The translations under genes and the position numbers were made by a program. The notes below the pieces were generated by a model that saw only the letters and a program-made list of their open reading frames with translations, was not told the origin of the DNA and searched no databases. This document shows, piece after piece, positions 57,369 to 64,000 of a DNA stretch of 64,000 bases (positions within the stretch are counted from its first letter, which is position 1; each line of letters begins with the position of its first letter). The DNA is from Streptomyces monomycini (GTDB taxonomy: Bacteria > Actinomycetota > Actinomycetes > Streptomycetales > Streptomycetaceae), in NCBI RefSeq assembly GCF_022271435.1, contig NZ_JAFIQY010000002.1:310001-374000 (forward strand), in the 5' to 3' direction.

Positions 57369-60300
57369 GTGCGGGGCAACGACCGCTACGAGGCTGACGA
57401 CCACCTCTCGCAGTTCGAGGCCGAGATGGAGCGGCTGAAGACGGAGCGGGACAAGGCGGTCCAGCACGCCGACGACCTCGGGTACCAGGTCGAGGTGTTG
57501 CGAGCCAAGCTCCACGAGGCGCGGCGCACCATCGCGGCCCGCCCCGCCTACGACAACGTCAGCCACCAGGCCGAGCAGCTGCTGCGCAACGCCCAGATCC
57601 AGGCCGACCAGTTGCGTACCGACGCCGAGCGCGAGGTGCGCGAGGCGCGTGCTCAGACGCAGCGGCTGCTGCAGGAGCAGGCCGAGCGCCAGGCGCGCAT
57701 GGAGGCCGACCTGCACGCCGAGGCGGTCGAGCGCCGCCGCCGGCTGGACGAGGAGCTCAACGAGCGCCGCCAGACCGTCGAGTCGCACGTCAACGAGAAC
57801 GTGGCCTGGGCGGAACAGCTGCGGGCCCGTACGGAGGCGCAGGCGCGCCGTCTCATGGACGAGTCGCGGGCCGAGGCCGAGCAGGCGCTGGCCGCCGCCC
57901 GCGCCGAGGCGCAGCGGCTGGCCGAGCAGACCCGTGCCCGGCTGGGCAGCGAGGCCGAGCAGGCCCGCGCCGAGGCCGACGCGGTCCTGCGCCGGGCCCG
58001 TACGGACGCCGAGCGGCTGCTGAACGCCGCCTCCAGCCAGGCCCAGGAGGCCACCGAACAGGCCGAGCAGCTCCGTACGAGTGTCGGTACGGAGTCCGAG
58101 GAGGCGCGGCGGCAGTCCGCCGAGCTGACGAAGACCGCCGAGGAACGGCTCCAGGAGGCCGACCGCGCGCTGCGCGAGGCCCGCGCCGAGGCGGAGAAGC
58201 TGGTCACCGAGGCGCAGGAGAGCGCCGCCAAACGCCTGTCGGCCGCCGAGTCGGACCAGGAGCAGCGGCTGCGGACCGCCAAGGCGGAGATCGCCCGGCT
58301 GGTCGCCGAGGCCACGAAGGAGGCCGACGCCCTCAAGGCGGAGGCCGAGCAGCTGCGCGCGGACGCCCGTGCCGAGACCGAGCGGCTGGTCGCCGAGGCG
58401 CAGGAGGCCGCCAGGTCCAAGGCGGCGGAGGACTCCGCGGCGCAGCTCGCGAAGGCCGCGCGGACCGCCGAGGAGGTGCTGACCAAGGCGTCGGAGGACG
58501 CCAAGGCCACCACGAAGGCCGCCGCCGAGGAGGCCGAGCGGGTCCGCCGGGAGGCCGAGGCCGAGGCGGACCGGCTGCGCGGTGAGGCGCACGACACCGC
58601 CGAGCAGCTCAAGGGCGCCGCCAAGGACGACACGAAGGAGTACCGCGCCAAGACCGTCGAGCTCCAGGAGGAGGCACGGCGGCTGCGCGGCGAGGCCGAG
58701 CAGCTGCGGTCCGAGGCGGTCGACGAGGGCGACCGGATCCGGGCCGAGGCGCGCCGCGAGGCGGTCCAGCAGATCGAGGAGGCGGCCGCCACCGCCGAGG
58801 AGCTGCTGGCCAAGGCGAAGTCGGACGCCGAGGAGACACGTTCGGGCGCGAGCGCGGAGAGCGAGCGGGTCCGCACCGAGGCCATCGAGCGGGCCACGGC
58901 GCTGCGCAAGCAGGCCGAGGAGGTGCTGGAGCGCGCCCGCGCGGAGGCCGAGGAGCTGCGCGGCGAGAGCGAGGAGGCCGCCGCGGCGCTGAAGGCGGAG
59001 GCCGAGGAGGCCGCGCGGCAACTGCGTACGGAGGCCGAGGAGGCCGCCGCCGAGCGCCGCACCGAGGTGCAGGAGGAGCTGGACCGGCTCCAGGCGGAGG
59101 CGGCCGAGAAGGTCACCGCTGCCGAGGAGGCGCTGCACGACGCGCGTGGCGAGGCCGAGAAGCTGCGCCGGGAGGCGCAGGAGGAGGCCGCCAAGCTCAA
59201 GGCGGAGTCCGCGGAGCGGCTGCGGGTGCTCCAGCAGCAGGCCGAGGACGAGGCCGAGCGGCTGCGCTCGGAGGCGGCGACCGACGCGTCCGCCGCGCGT
59301 GCCGAGGGCGAGTCCGTCGCCGTACGGCTGCGCAGTGACGCCGCCGCCGAGGCGGAGCGGCTGAAGACCGAGGCGCAGGAGACCGCGGACCGGGTGCGCG
59401 CGGAGGCCGCGGCCGCCGCGGAGCGTGCGGGTGCCGAGGCCGCCGAGGCGCTGGCCGCCGCCCAGGAGGAGGCGGCCCGCCGCCGCCGGGAGGCCGAGGA
59501 GCTGCTCGGCGAGGCCCGCGAGGAGGCCCACCAGGAGCGCACGGCCGCGCGCGAGCAGAGCGAGGAGCTGCTGGCCTCGGCCCGCAAGCGGGTCGCCGAG
59601 GCGCAGGAGGAGGCGGAGCGGCTGGTCGAGGAGGCGGACCGGCGCGCCGACGAGCTGGTCACCGCCGCCGAGCAGACCGCCCAGCAGGTGCGGGACGCGG
59701 TCGCCGGGCTGCACGAGCAGGCCGAGGAGGAGATCGCCGGGCTGCGCTCGGCGGCCGAGCACGCCGCGGACCGTACGCGGACCGAGGCGCAGGAGGAGGC
59801 CGACCGGGTACGGGCCGACGCCTACGCGGAGCGCGAGCGCGCCGCCGAGGACGCGGGCCGCACCCGCCGCGAGGCCCAGGAGGAGGCCGAGGCCGCCAAG
59901 GCGCTGGCGGACCGCACGGTCGCGGAGGCCATCGCGGAGGCCGACCGGCTGCGCACGGAGGCCGGCGCCGAGGCGGACCGGCTGCGCGCGGAGGCCGAGA
60001 GCACGCTCGACGAGGCGCGCGAGGCGGCCGGCAAGGCCCGTACGGACGCCGCCGAGCAGGCCGACAGCCTGGTCGCGGAGGCCACCGCGCAGGCCGAGAA
60101 GATGGTGGCGGACGCCTCCGCCAAGGCGCAGCAGATGCGTACGGACGCGTCCGACGCGCTGGCCTCGGCCGAGCAGGACGCCAACCGGGCCCGCGCGGAG
60201 GCCCGCAACGACGCCAACCGGATGCGTTCGGACGCCGCCGAACAGGTGGACCAGCTGCTCACCGAGGCGCGCGCGGAGGCCGAACGGATCGTCACCGAGG

Positions 60301-61646
60301 CGACCGAGCTGACCTCTTCGGCGCAGGACGACGCGGACCGCACGGTGCGCGAGGGCAAGGAGGCCGCCGAGCGGCTGCGGGCCGAGGGCGAGCAGCGGGC
60401 CGCGGAGCTGGTCGCGGAGGCGACCGCCGAGGCGGAGCGGCTGCGGGCCGAGGCCGCCGAGGCGTTGGAGACCGCGCGCCAGGAGGCGGAGCGGACCGGC
60501 GACGCGGCGCGGGAGGCGGCGAACAAGACCCGTTCGGACGCCGCCGAGCAGGCCGACCAGCTGATGTCCGAGGCCGGCAGCGAGGCCGAGAAGCTGCGCG
60601 CGGACGCGGCGGAGACCGTCGCGGGCGCCGAGCGGGACGCCGACCGCACCCGGGCGGACGCCCGCGAGCAGGCGGACCGGATGATCGCCGAGGCCACCGC
60701 GGAGGCGGACCGGCTGCGCGCGGAGGCGGCGGACACCGTCACCTCGGCGCAGGAGCACGCCACCCGTACGCGTGCCGAGTCCGAGCGGATCAAGGAGGCG
60801 GCCGAGGCGGAGGCCGACCGGCTGCGCACCGAGGCGCTGGAGGAGTCGGAGCAGACCGTCGACGCGGCACGCAAGGACGCCGCGCAGCGCCGCGCGGACG
60901 CCGCCGAGCAGGCCGACCAGCTGGTGGCCAAGGCCCAGGAGGAGGCGCTGAAGTCGGCGACCGCCGCCGAGGAGCAGGCCGACCGGATGGTGGGCGCGGC
61001 CCGCAAGGAGGCCGACCGGATCGTCGCCGAGGCCACCGCCGAGGGCAACGCGCGGGTCGAGAAGTCCCGTACGGACGCGGACGTCCTGCTGAGCGAGGCC
61101 CGCGGGGACGCCACCGCGATAAGGGACCGCGCCGAGGAGCTGCGGGCCCGTATCGAGAGCGAGGTCGAGGAGCTGCACGAGCGGGCCCGCCGCGAGTCGT
61201 CGGAGACGATGAAGAACGCCGGCGAGCGGGTCGACAAGCTGATCGCGCAGGCCACGCAGCAGCAGGCGGAGGCCGAGGAGAAGGCCAAGCGGATGGTGTC
61301 GGACGCCAGCAGCGAGGCCAGCAAGGTCCGGATCGCCGCGGTGAAGAAGGCGGAGGGGCTGCTCAAGGAGGCCGAGCAGAAGAAGGCCGCGGCCGTACGG
61401 GAGTCGGAGCGGCTGCGCGCCGAGGCCCGCGCGGAGGCGGAACAGATCGTCGAGGAGGGCAAGCGGGAGCTGGAGGTGCTGGTGCGGCGCCGCAAGGACA
61501 TCAACGCGGAGATCTCCCGTGTCCAGGACGTGCTGGAGGCGTTGGAGTCTTTCGAGACCCCGGCCAACGGTGGCGGCAAGGACGGGGCGAAGGCCGCGGC
61601 GGGGGCGGGCGCAACTCGTTCGAGTGGCAAGCAGTCTGAGGGGTAG
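57369..61646 (+). CDS. scy: Scy, polarity-organising coiled-coil protein
   Basis: 1425 residues from GTG 57369. A DivIVA-like start (ADDHLSQFEAEMERLKTERDKAVQHADDLGYQVEVLRAKLHEARRTI) leads into more than 1300 residues of unbroken coiled coil, rich in EAE, AEEA, AEQ and RLRAEA motifs in long regular repeats (a 51-residue periodicity is known for Scy), and a short Gly/Ala tail. Scy assembles at hyphal tips with DivIVA and FilP and sets polarity and branching. filP follows 114 nt downstream, as in other Streptomyces. It is about 100 residues longer than the S. coelicolor protein as I recall it (1326). Older annotations call it a cellulose-binding protein. Confidence 0.95.
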   Translation: MRGNDRYEADDHLSQFEAEMERLKTERDKAVQHADDLGYQVEVLRAKLHEARRTIAARPAYDNVSHQAEQLLRNAQIQADQLRTDAEREVREARAQTQRLLQEQAERQARMEADLHAEAVERRRRLDEELNERRQTVESHVNENVAWAEQLRARTEAQARRLMDESRAEAEQALAAARAEAQRLAEQTRARLGSEAEQARAEADAVLRRARTDAERLLNAASSQAQEATEQAEQLRTSVGTESEEARRQSAELTKTAEERLQEADRALREARAEAEKLVTEAQESAAKRLSAAESDQEQRLRTAKAEIARLVAEATKEADALKAEAEQLRADARAETERLVAEAQEAARSKAAEDSAAQLAKAARTAEEVLTKASEDAKATTKAAAEEAERVRREAEAEADRLRGEAHDTAEQLKGAAKDDTKEYRAKTVELQEEARRLRGEAEQLRSEAVDEGDRIRAEARREAVQQIEEAAATAEELLAKAKSDAEETRSGASAESERVRTEAIERATALRKQAEEVLERARAEAEELRGESEEAAAALKAEAEEAARQLRTEAEEAAAERRTEVQEELDRLQAEAAEKVTAAEEALHDARGEAEKLRREAQEEAAKLKAESAERLRVLQQQAEDEAERLRSEAATDASAARAEGESVAVRLRSDAAAEAERLKTEAQETADRVRAEAAAAAERAGAEAAEALAAAQEEAARRRREAEELLGEAREEAHQERTAAREQSEELLASARKRVAEAQEEAERLVEEADRRADELVTAAEQTAQQVRDAVAGLHEQAEEEIAGLRSAAEHAADRTRTEAQEEADRVRADAYAERERAAEDAGRTRREAQEEAEAAKALADRTVAEAIAEADRLRTEAGAEADRLRAEAESTLDEAREAAGKARTDAAEQADSLVAEATAQAEKMVADASAKAQQMRTDASDALASAEQDANRARAEARNDANRMRSDAAEQVDQLLTEARAEAERIVTEATELTSSAQDDADRTVREGKEAAERLRAEGEQRAAELVAEATAEAERLRAEAAEALETARQEAERTGDAAREAANKTRSDAAEQADQLMSEAGSEAEKLRADAAETVAGAERDADRTRADAREQADRMIAEATAEADRLRAEAADTVTSAQEHATRTRAESERIKEAAEAEADRLRTEALEESEQTVDAARKDAAQRRADAAEQADQLVAKAQEEALKSATAAEEQADRMVGAARKEADRIVAEATAEGNARVEKSRTDADVLLSEARGDATAIRDRAEELRARIESEVEELHERARRESSETMKNAGERVDKLIAQATQQQAEAEEKAKRMVSDASSEASKVRIAAVKKAEGLLKEAEQKKAAAVRESERLRAEARAEAEQIVEEGKRELEVLVRRRKDINAEISRVQDVLEALESFETPANGGGKDGAKAAAGAGATRSSGKQSEG

Positions 61647-61714
61647 CCACCCGAATGAGGGGCCATTCTCCACTCCAACCGTGCAATGACTCGATGACAC
61701 GCCGTTGCGGCCCC

Positions 61715-61720
61715 TAGGAT
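61715..61720 (+). promoter_or_regulatory. Candidate -10 of a filP promoter
   Basis: TAGGAT in the 114-nt gap between scy and filP would give a leader of about 35 nt that contains AGGAAC before the ATG at 61761. The -35 is unclear. It suggests filP can be expressed separately from scy. Confidence 0.35.
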
Positions 61721-61760
61721 TCCCTTTATCACCTCACCGGTCTCTTTCGACAGGAACCCC

Positions 61761-62699
61761 ATGAGCGACACTTCCTCCCCCTACGGCTTCGAGCTCGTGC
61801 GGCGTGGGTACGACCGCGGTCAGGTGGACGACCGCATCTCGAAGCTGGTCGCCGACCGCGACAGCGCCCTGGCCCGTATCACCTCGCTGGAGAAGCGGAT
61901 CGAGGAGCTGCACCTCGAAACGCAGAACGCCCAGGCCCAGGTCAACGACGCCGAACCGTCCTACGCGGGCCTCGGGGCGCGCGTGGAGAAGATCCTCCGG
62001 CTCGCGGAGGAAGAGGCGAAGGACCTGCGCGAGGAGGCCCGGCGGGCCGCCGAGCAGCACCGCGAGCTGGCCGAGTCGGCCGCCCAGCAGGTCCGTAACG
62101 ACGCCGAGCAGTTCGCGACGGACCGCAAGGCCAAGGCGGAGGACGAGGGCTCCCGCATCGTCGAGAAGGCGCAGGGCGAGGCGACCGCGCTGCGCGCCGA
62201 GGCGCAGAAGGACGCGCAGTCCAAGCGGGAGGAGGCGGACTCCCTCTTCGAGGAGACCCGCGCCAAGGCCGCGCAGGCCGCGGCGGACTTCGAGACCAAT
62301 CTCGCCAAGCGCCGTGAGCAGTCCGAGCGGGACCTGGCCTCCCGTCAGGCCAAGGCCGAGAAGCGGCTGGCGGAGATCGAGCACCGGGCCGAGCAGCTGC
62401 GGCTGGAGGCCGAGAAGCTGCGGACGGACGCGGAGCGCCGGGCCCGCCAGACGGTGGAGACGGCGCAGCGCCAGGCCGAGGACATCGTGGCCGACGCGAA
62501 CGCCAAGGCGGACCGGATCCGCAGCGAGTCCGAGCGGGAGCTGGCGGCGCTGACCAACCGCCGGGACTCCATCAACGCCCAGCTGACGAACGTCCGCGAG
62601 ATGCTCGCGACGCTCACCGGAGCGGCGGTCGCCGCGGCCGGAACCCCGGCGGACGAGGAGCCCATCTCCCGCGGCGTCCCGGCGCAGCAGTCGCGCTGA
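61761..62699 (+). CDS. filP: FilP, intermediate-filament-like protein
   Basis: 312 residues. A DivIVA-like N-terminus (SPYGFELVRRGYDRGQVDDRISKLVADRDSALARI, about 7-45) and linker (LGARVEKILRLAEEEAKDLREEARRAAEQHRE) precede a continuous coiled coil to about residue 280, then a short Ala/Pro-rich tail. FilP forms filament networks near hyphal tips that contribute stiffness and interact with DivIVA and Scy. The length is nearly that of the S. coelicolor protein. Confidence 0.95.
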   Translation: MSDTSSPYGFELVRRGYDRGQVDDRISKLVADRDSALARITSLEKRIEELHLETQNAQAQVNDAEPSYAGLGARVEKILRLAEEEAKDLREEARRAAEQHRELAESAAQQVRNDAEQFATDRKAKAEDEGSRIVEKAQGEATALRAEAQKDAQSKREEADSLFEETRAKAAQAAADFETNLAKRREQSERDLASRQAKAEKRLAEIEHRAEQLRLEAEKLRTDAERRARQTVETAQRQAEDIVADANAKADRIRSESERELAALTNRRDSINAQLTNVREMLATLTGAAVAAAGTPADEEPISRGVPAQQSR

Positions 62700-62792
62700 G
62701 GCGCCGTTCGTCGTGGTGACGCCGGTGCGGCCGGTGGGCTCCCGCGGCCCGCACCCGTGACGGCCGGTACCGCGCACCACGGCACGGACGTT

Positions 62793-62833
62793 TTCCGCCC
62801 GCCCGCCTCTCCCCGGAGGCCGGGCGGGCGGAA
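62793..62833 (+). terminator. Terminator after filP
   Basis: A 13-bp stem (TTCCGCCCGCCCG / CGGGCGGGCGGAA) with a short inner CCTC/GAGG stem, about 95 nt past the filP stop. Confidence 0.8.
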
Positions 62834-62997
62834 TGCTTTCAGCAGATCCGCTGACCGTCGTACGACCGGTCGCACGAGGGGTGTACGGGGTTCGTACCGG
62901 ACGGGTACGGGGCCGTTCCGGCGACCGGTGGCCCCGGCGCGTGATGTCCGCTGCGCCCGAGATGCGGGGGCACCGGCCCCCGCTTAGCGTGCTGTAC

Positions 62998-64000
62998 ATG
63001 ATCGAGATCGAGGGGCTGACCAAGCGTTACGGCGACAAGCTCGCCGTGGACGGGCTGACCTTCACCGTGCGGCCCGGGATCGTCACCGGCTTCCTCGGCC
63101 CCAACGGCGCCGGCAAGTCCACGACCATGCGGATGATGCTCGACCTGGACCACCCGACGTCGGGACGGGTCCGTATCGACGGGCGGCACTACCGGCAGCT
63201 GCCCACCCCCTTGAAGCACCTCGGCGCCCTCCTGGACGCCAAGGCCGTGCACGGCGGCCGGAGCGCCTTCAACCACCTGCTGTGCCTGGCCCAGAGCAAC
63301 GGCATCCCGCGCGCCCGCGTCCACGAGGTGCTGGACACCGTCGGACTCACCGGGGTGGCCGGAAAGCGCTCCAGCGGCTTCTCCCTGGGCATGGGCCAGC
63401 GCCTGGGCATCGCGGCCGCCCTGCTCGGCGACCCCGAGATCCTGATGTTCGACGAGCCGGTCAACGGGCTCGACCCCGAGGGCATCCACTGGATCCGCAA
63501 CCTGATGAAGGGTCTGGCCGCCCAGGGCCGTACGGTCTTCGTCTCCTCGCACCTGATGAGCGAGATGGCGCTGACCGCCGAACACCTCGTCGTCATCGGC
63601 CAGGGGCGGCTGCTGGCGGACACCTCGATGGCGCGGTTCATCCGGGAGAACTCGCGCGCGTACGTACGGATGCGGTCGCCGGAGCGCGAGCGGCTGCTCG
63701 ACGTGCTCAGGGACGCCGGGCACCCGGCGGCGCCGGCCGGCGAGGCGGTGGAGATCGACGGGGTGAGCGCCGCCGACCTCGGCGAGCTGGCCGCCCGGCA
63801 CCGGATCGTCCTGCACGAACTGAGCCCGCAGCAGGCGTCCCTGGAGGAAGCGTTCATGCAGCTGACCGCAGGATCGGTGGAGTACCACGCGCACTCGGCG
63901 GAGCCACGGCCCGCGGCGCCGGAGGACGGCCTTCCGGACGCTCCGCCGCCTCCGGGAGCGCCGGGGACGCCGGGAGCCTCGGGAACGCCGGGGACTCCGG
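62998..64000 (+). CDS. ABC transporter ATPase (3' end outside window)
   Basis: An open frame of at least 334 codons runs from ATG 62998 to the window edge. MIEIEGLTKRYGDKLAVDGLTFTV, Walker A GPNGAGKST, signature FSLGMGQRLGIAAALLG, Walker B ILMFDEPVNGLDPEG and H-loop SSHLMSE place it among drug- or lipid-export ATPases (DrrA/CcmA type). After about residue 295 it continues into a Pro/Gly/Ala-rich tail that is still open at 64000. The membrane partner is expected downstream. It has no filP-like partner role; in S. coelicolor an ABC transporter also follows filP. Confidence 0.9.
   Translation, partial: MIEIEGLTKRYGDKLAVDGLTFTVRPGIVTGFLGPNGAGKSTTMRMMLDLDHPTSGRVRIDGRHYRQLPTPLKHLGALLDAKAVHGGRSAFNHLLCLAQSNGIPRARVHEVLDTVGLTGVAGKRSSGFSLGMGQRLGIAAALLGDPEILMFDEPVNGLDPEGIHWIRNLMKGLAAQGRTVFVSSHLMSEMALTAEHLVVIGQGRLLADTSMARFIRENSRAYVRMRSPERERLLDVLRDAGHPAAPAGEAVEIDGVSAADLGELAARHRIVLHELSPQQASLEEAFMQLTAGSVEYHAHSAEPRPAAPEDGLPDAPPPPGAPGTPGASGTPGTP

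Noticed and set aside
57270..61771. Very long minus-strand open frames opposite scy
   Set aside because: They are mirror images of a repetitive GC-biased coiled-coil gene; composition is Leu/Gly/Arg or Ser/Ala-rich with no domain.

Overview
The window is very GC-rich (about 70% or more by eye) and dense with genes. It uses GTG starts, ATGA overlaps and Streptomyces-type families (Scy and FilP, a fused SecDF, DUF6230/DUF6114, ALF-repeat toxins, MsiK-dependent sugar importers), so it is chromosomal DNA of a Streptomyces or very close relative. From memory, the order pfkA-pta-ackA-pyk ... icmA ... meaB-thiolase-mce-scy-filP matches the conserved S. coelicolor stretch around SCO5426 down to SCO5395. 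The first 18 kb looks more species-specific. No rRNA, tRNA, CRISPR array or insertion sequence was recognised.

Layout. 1-5.4 kb: a CitA/CitB-like two-component pair (kinase truncated by the window edge), a sugar-type ABC importer without its own ATPase, and a streptogrisin-fold protein with a dead catalytic triad. 5.5-18.3 kb: an HTH-nSTAND-WD40 protein with 14 WD40 repeats, a divergent HTH regulator, a DsbA-like oxidoreductase, a MacB/FtsX-type exporter, a BrkB/YihY protein, a catalase and a small Cys-rich protein. 18.4-19.6 kb: a DUF4235-DUF3618-holin-like membrane operon. 19.7-26.3 kb: central carbon genes pfkA (divergent), pta, ackA and pyk. 26-28.6 kb: a cell-surface operon (DUF6230, DUF6114, secreted coiled-coil protein). 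29-41.6 kb: a thioredoxin-TPR protein, a TetR regulator, a LegB-like dehydratase with a MurG paralogue, an OmpR-type two-component pair, SecDF, isobutyryl-CoA mutase (icmA), DUF3817 and MarR. 41.7-45.7 kb: a probable accessory block (orphan membrane protein, MFS exporter, TTA-containing regulator). 45.7-52 kb: a thiamine-binding protein, a second DUF3817, an AIM24 array with a deletion, MarR, and a two-component pair with a PepSY partner. 52-54.2 kb: a decayed polymorphic toxin followed by an intact small gene. 54.3-57.2 kb: meaB, thiolase and methylmalonyl-CoA epimerase. 57.4-62.7 kb: the polarity cytoskeleton genes scy and filP. At the right edge is an ABC ATPase cut off by the window.

How the genes connect. 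pfkA, pyk, pta and ackA link glycolysis to acetate overflow. icmA, meaB, thiolase and mce act on C4/C3 acyl-CoA units (isobutyryl, butyryl, methylmalonyl), which feed polyketide precursors and odd-chain catabolism. The strongest oddities are a streptogrisin homologue that has lost His and Ser and has no propeptide, a pyruvate kinase frame with no stop before its terminator, an AIM24 gene pair fused out of frame by deletion, a multi-lesion toxin relic beside an intact small gene, and a palindrome placed between the -35 and -10 of a leaderless icmA promoter.
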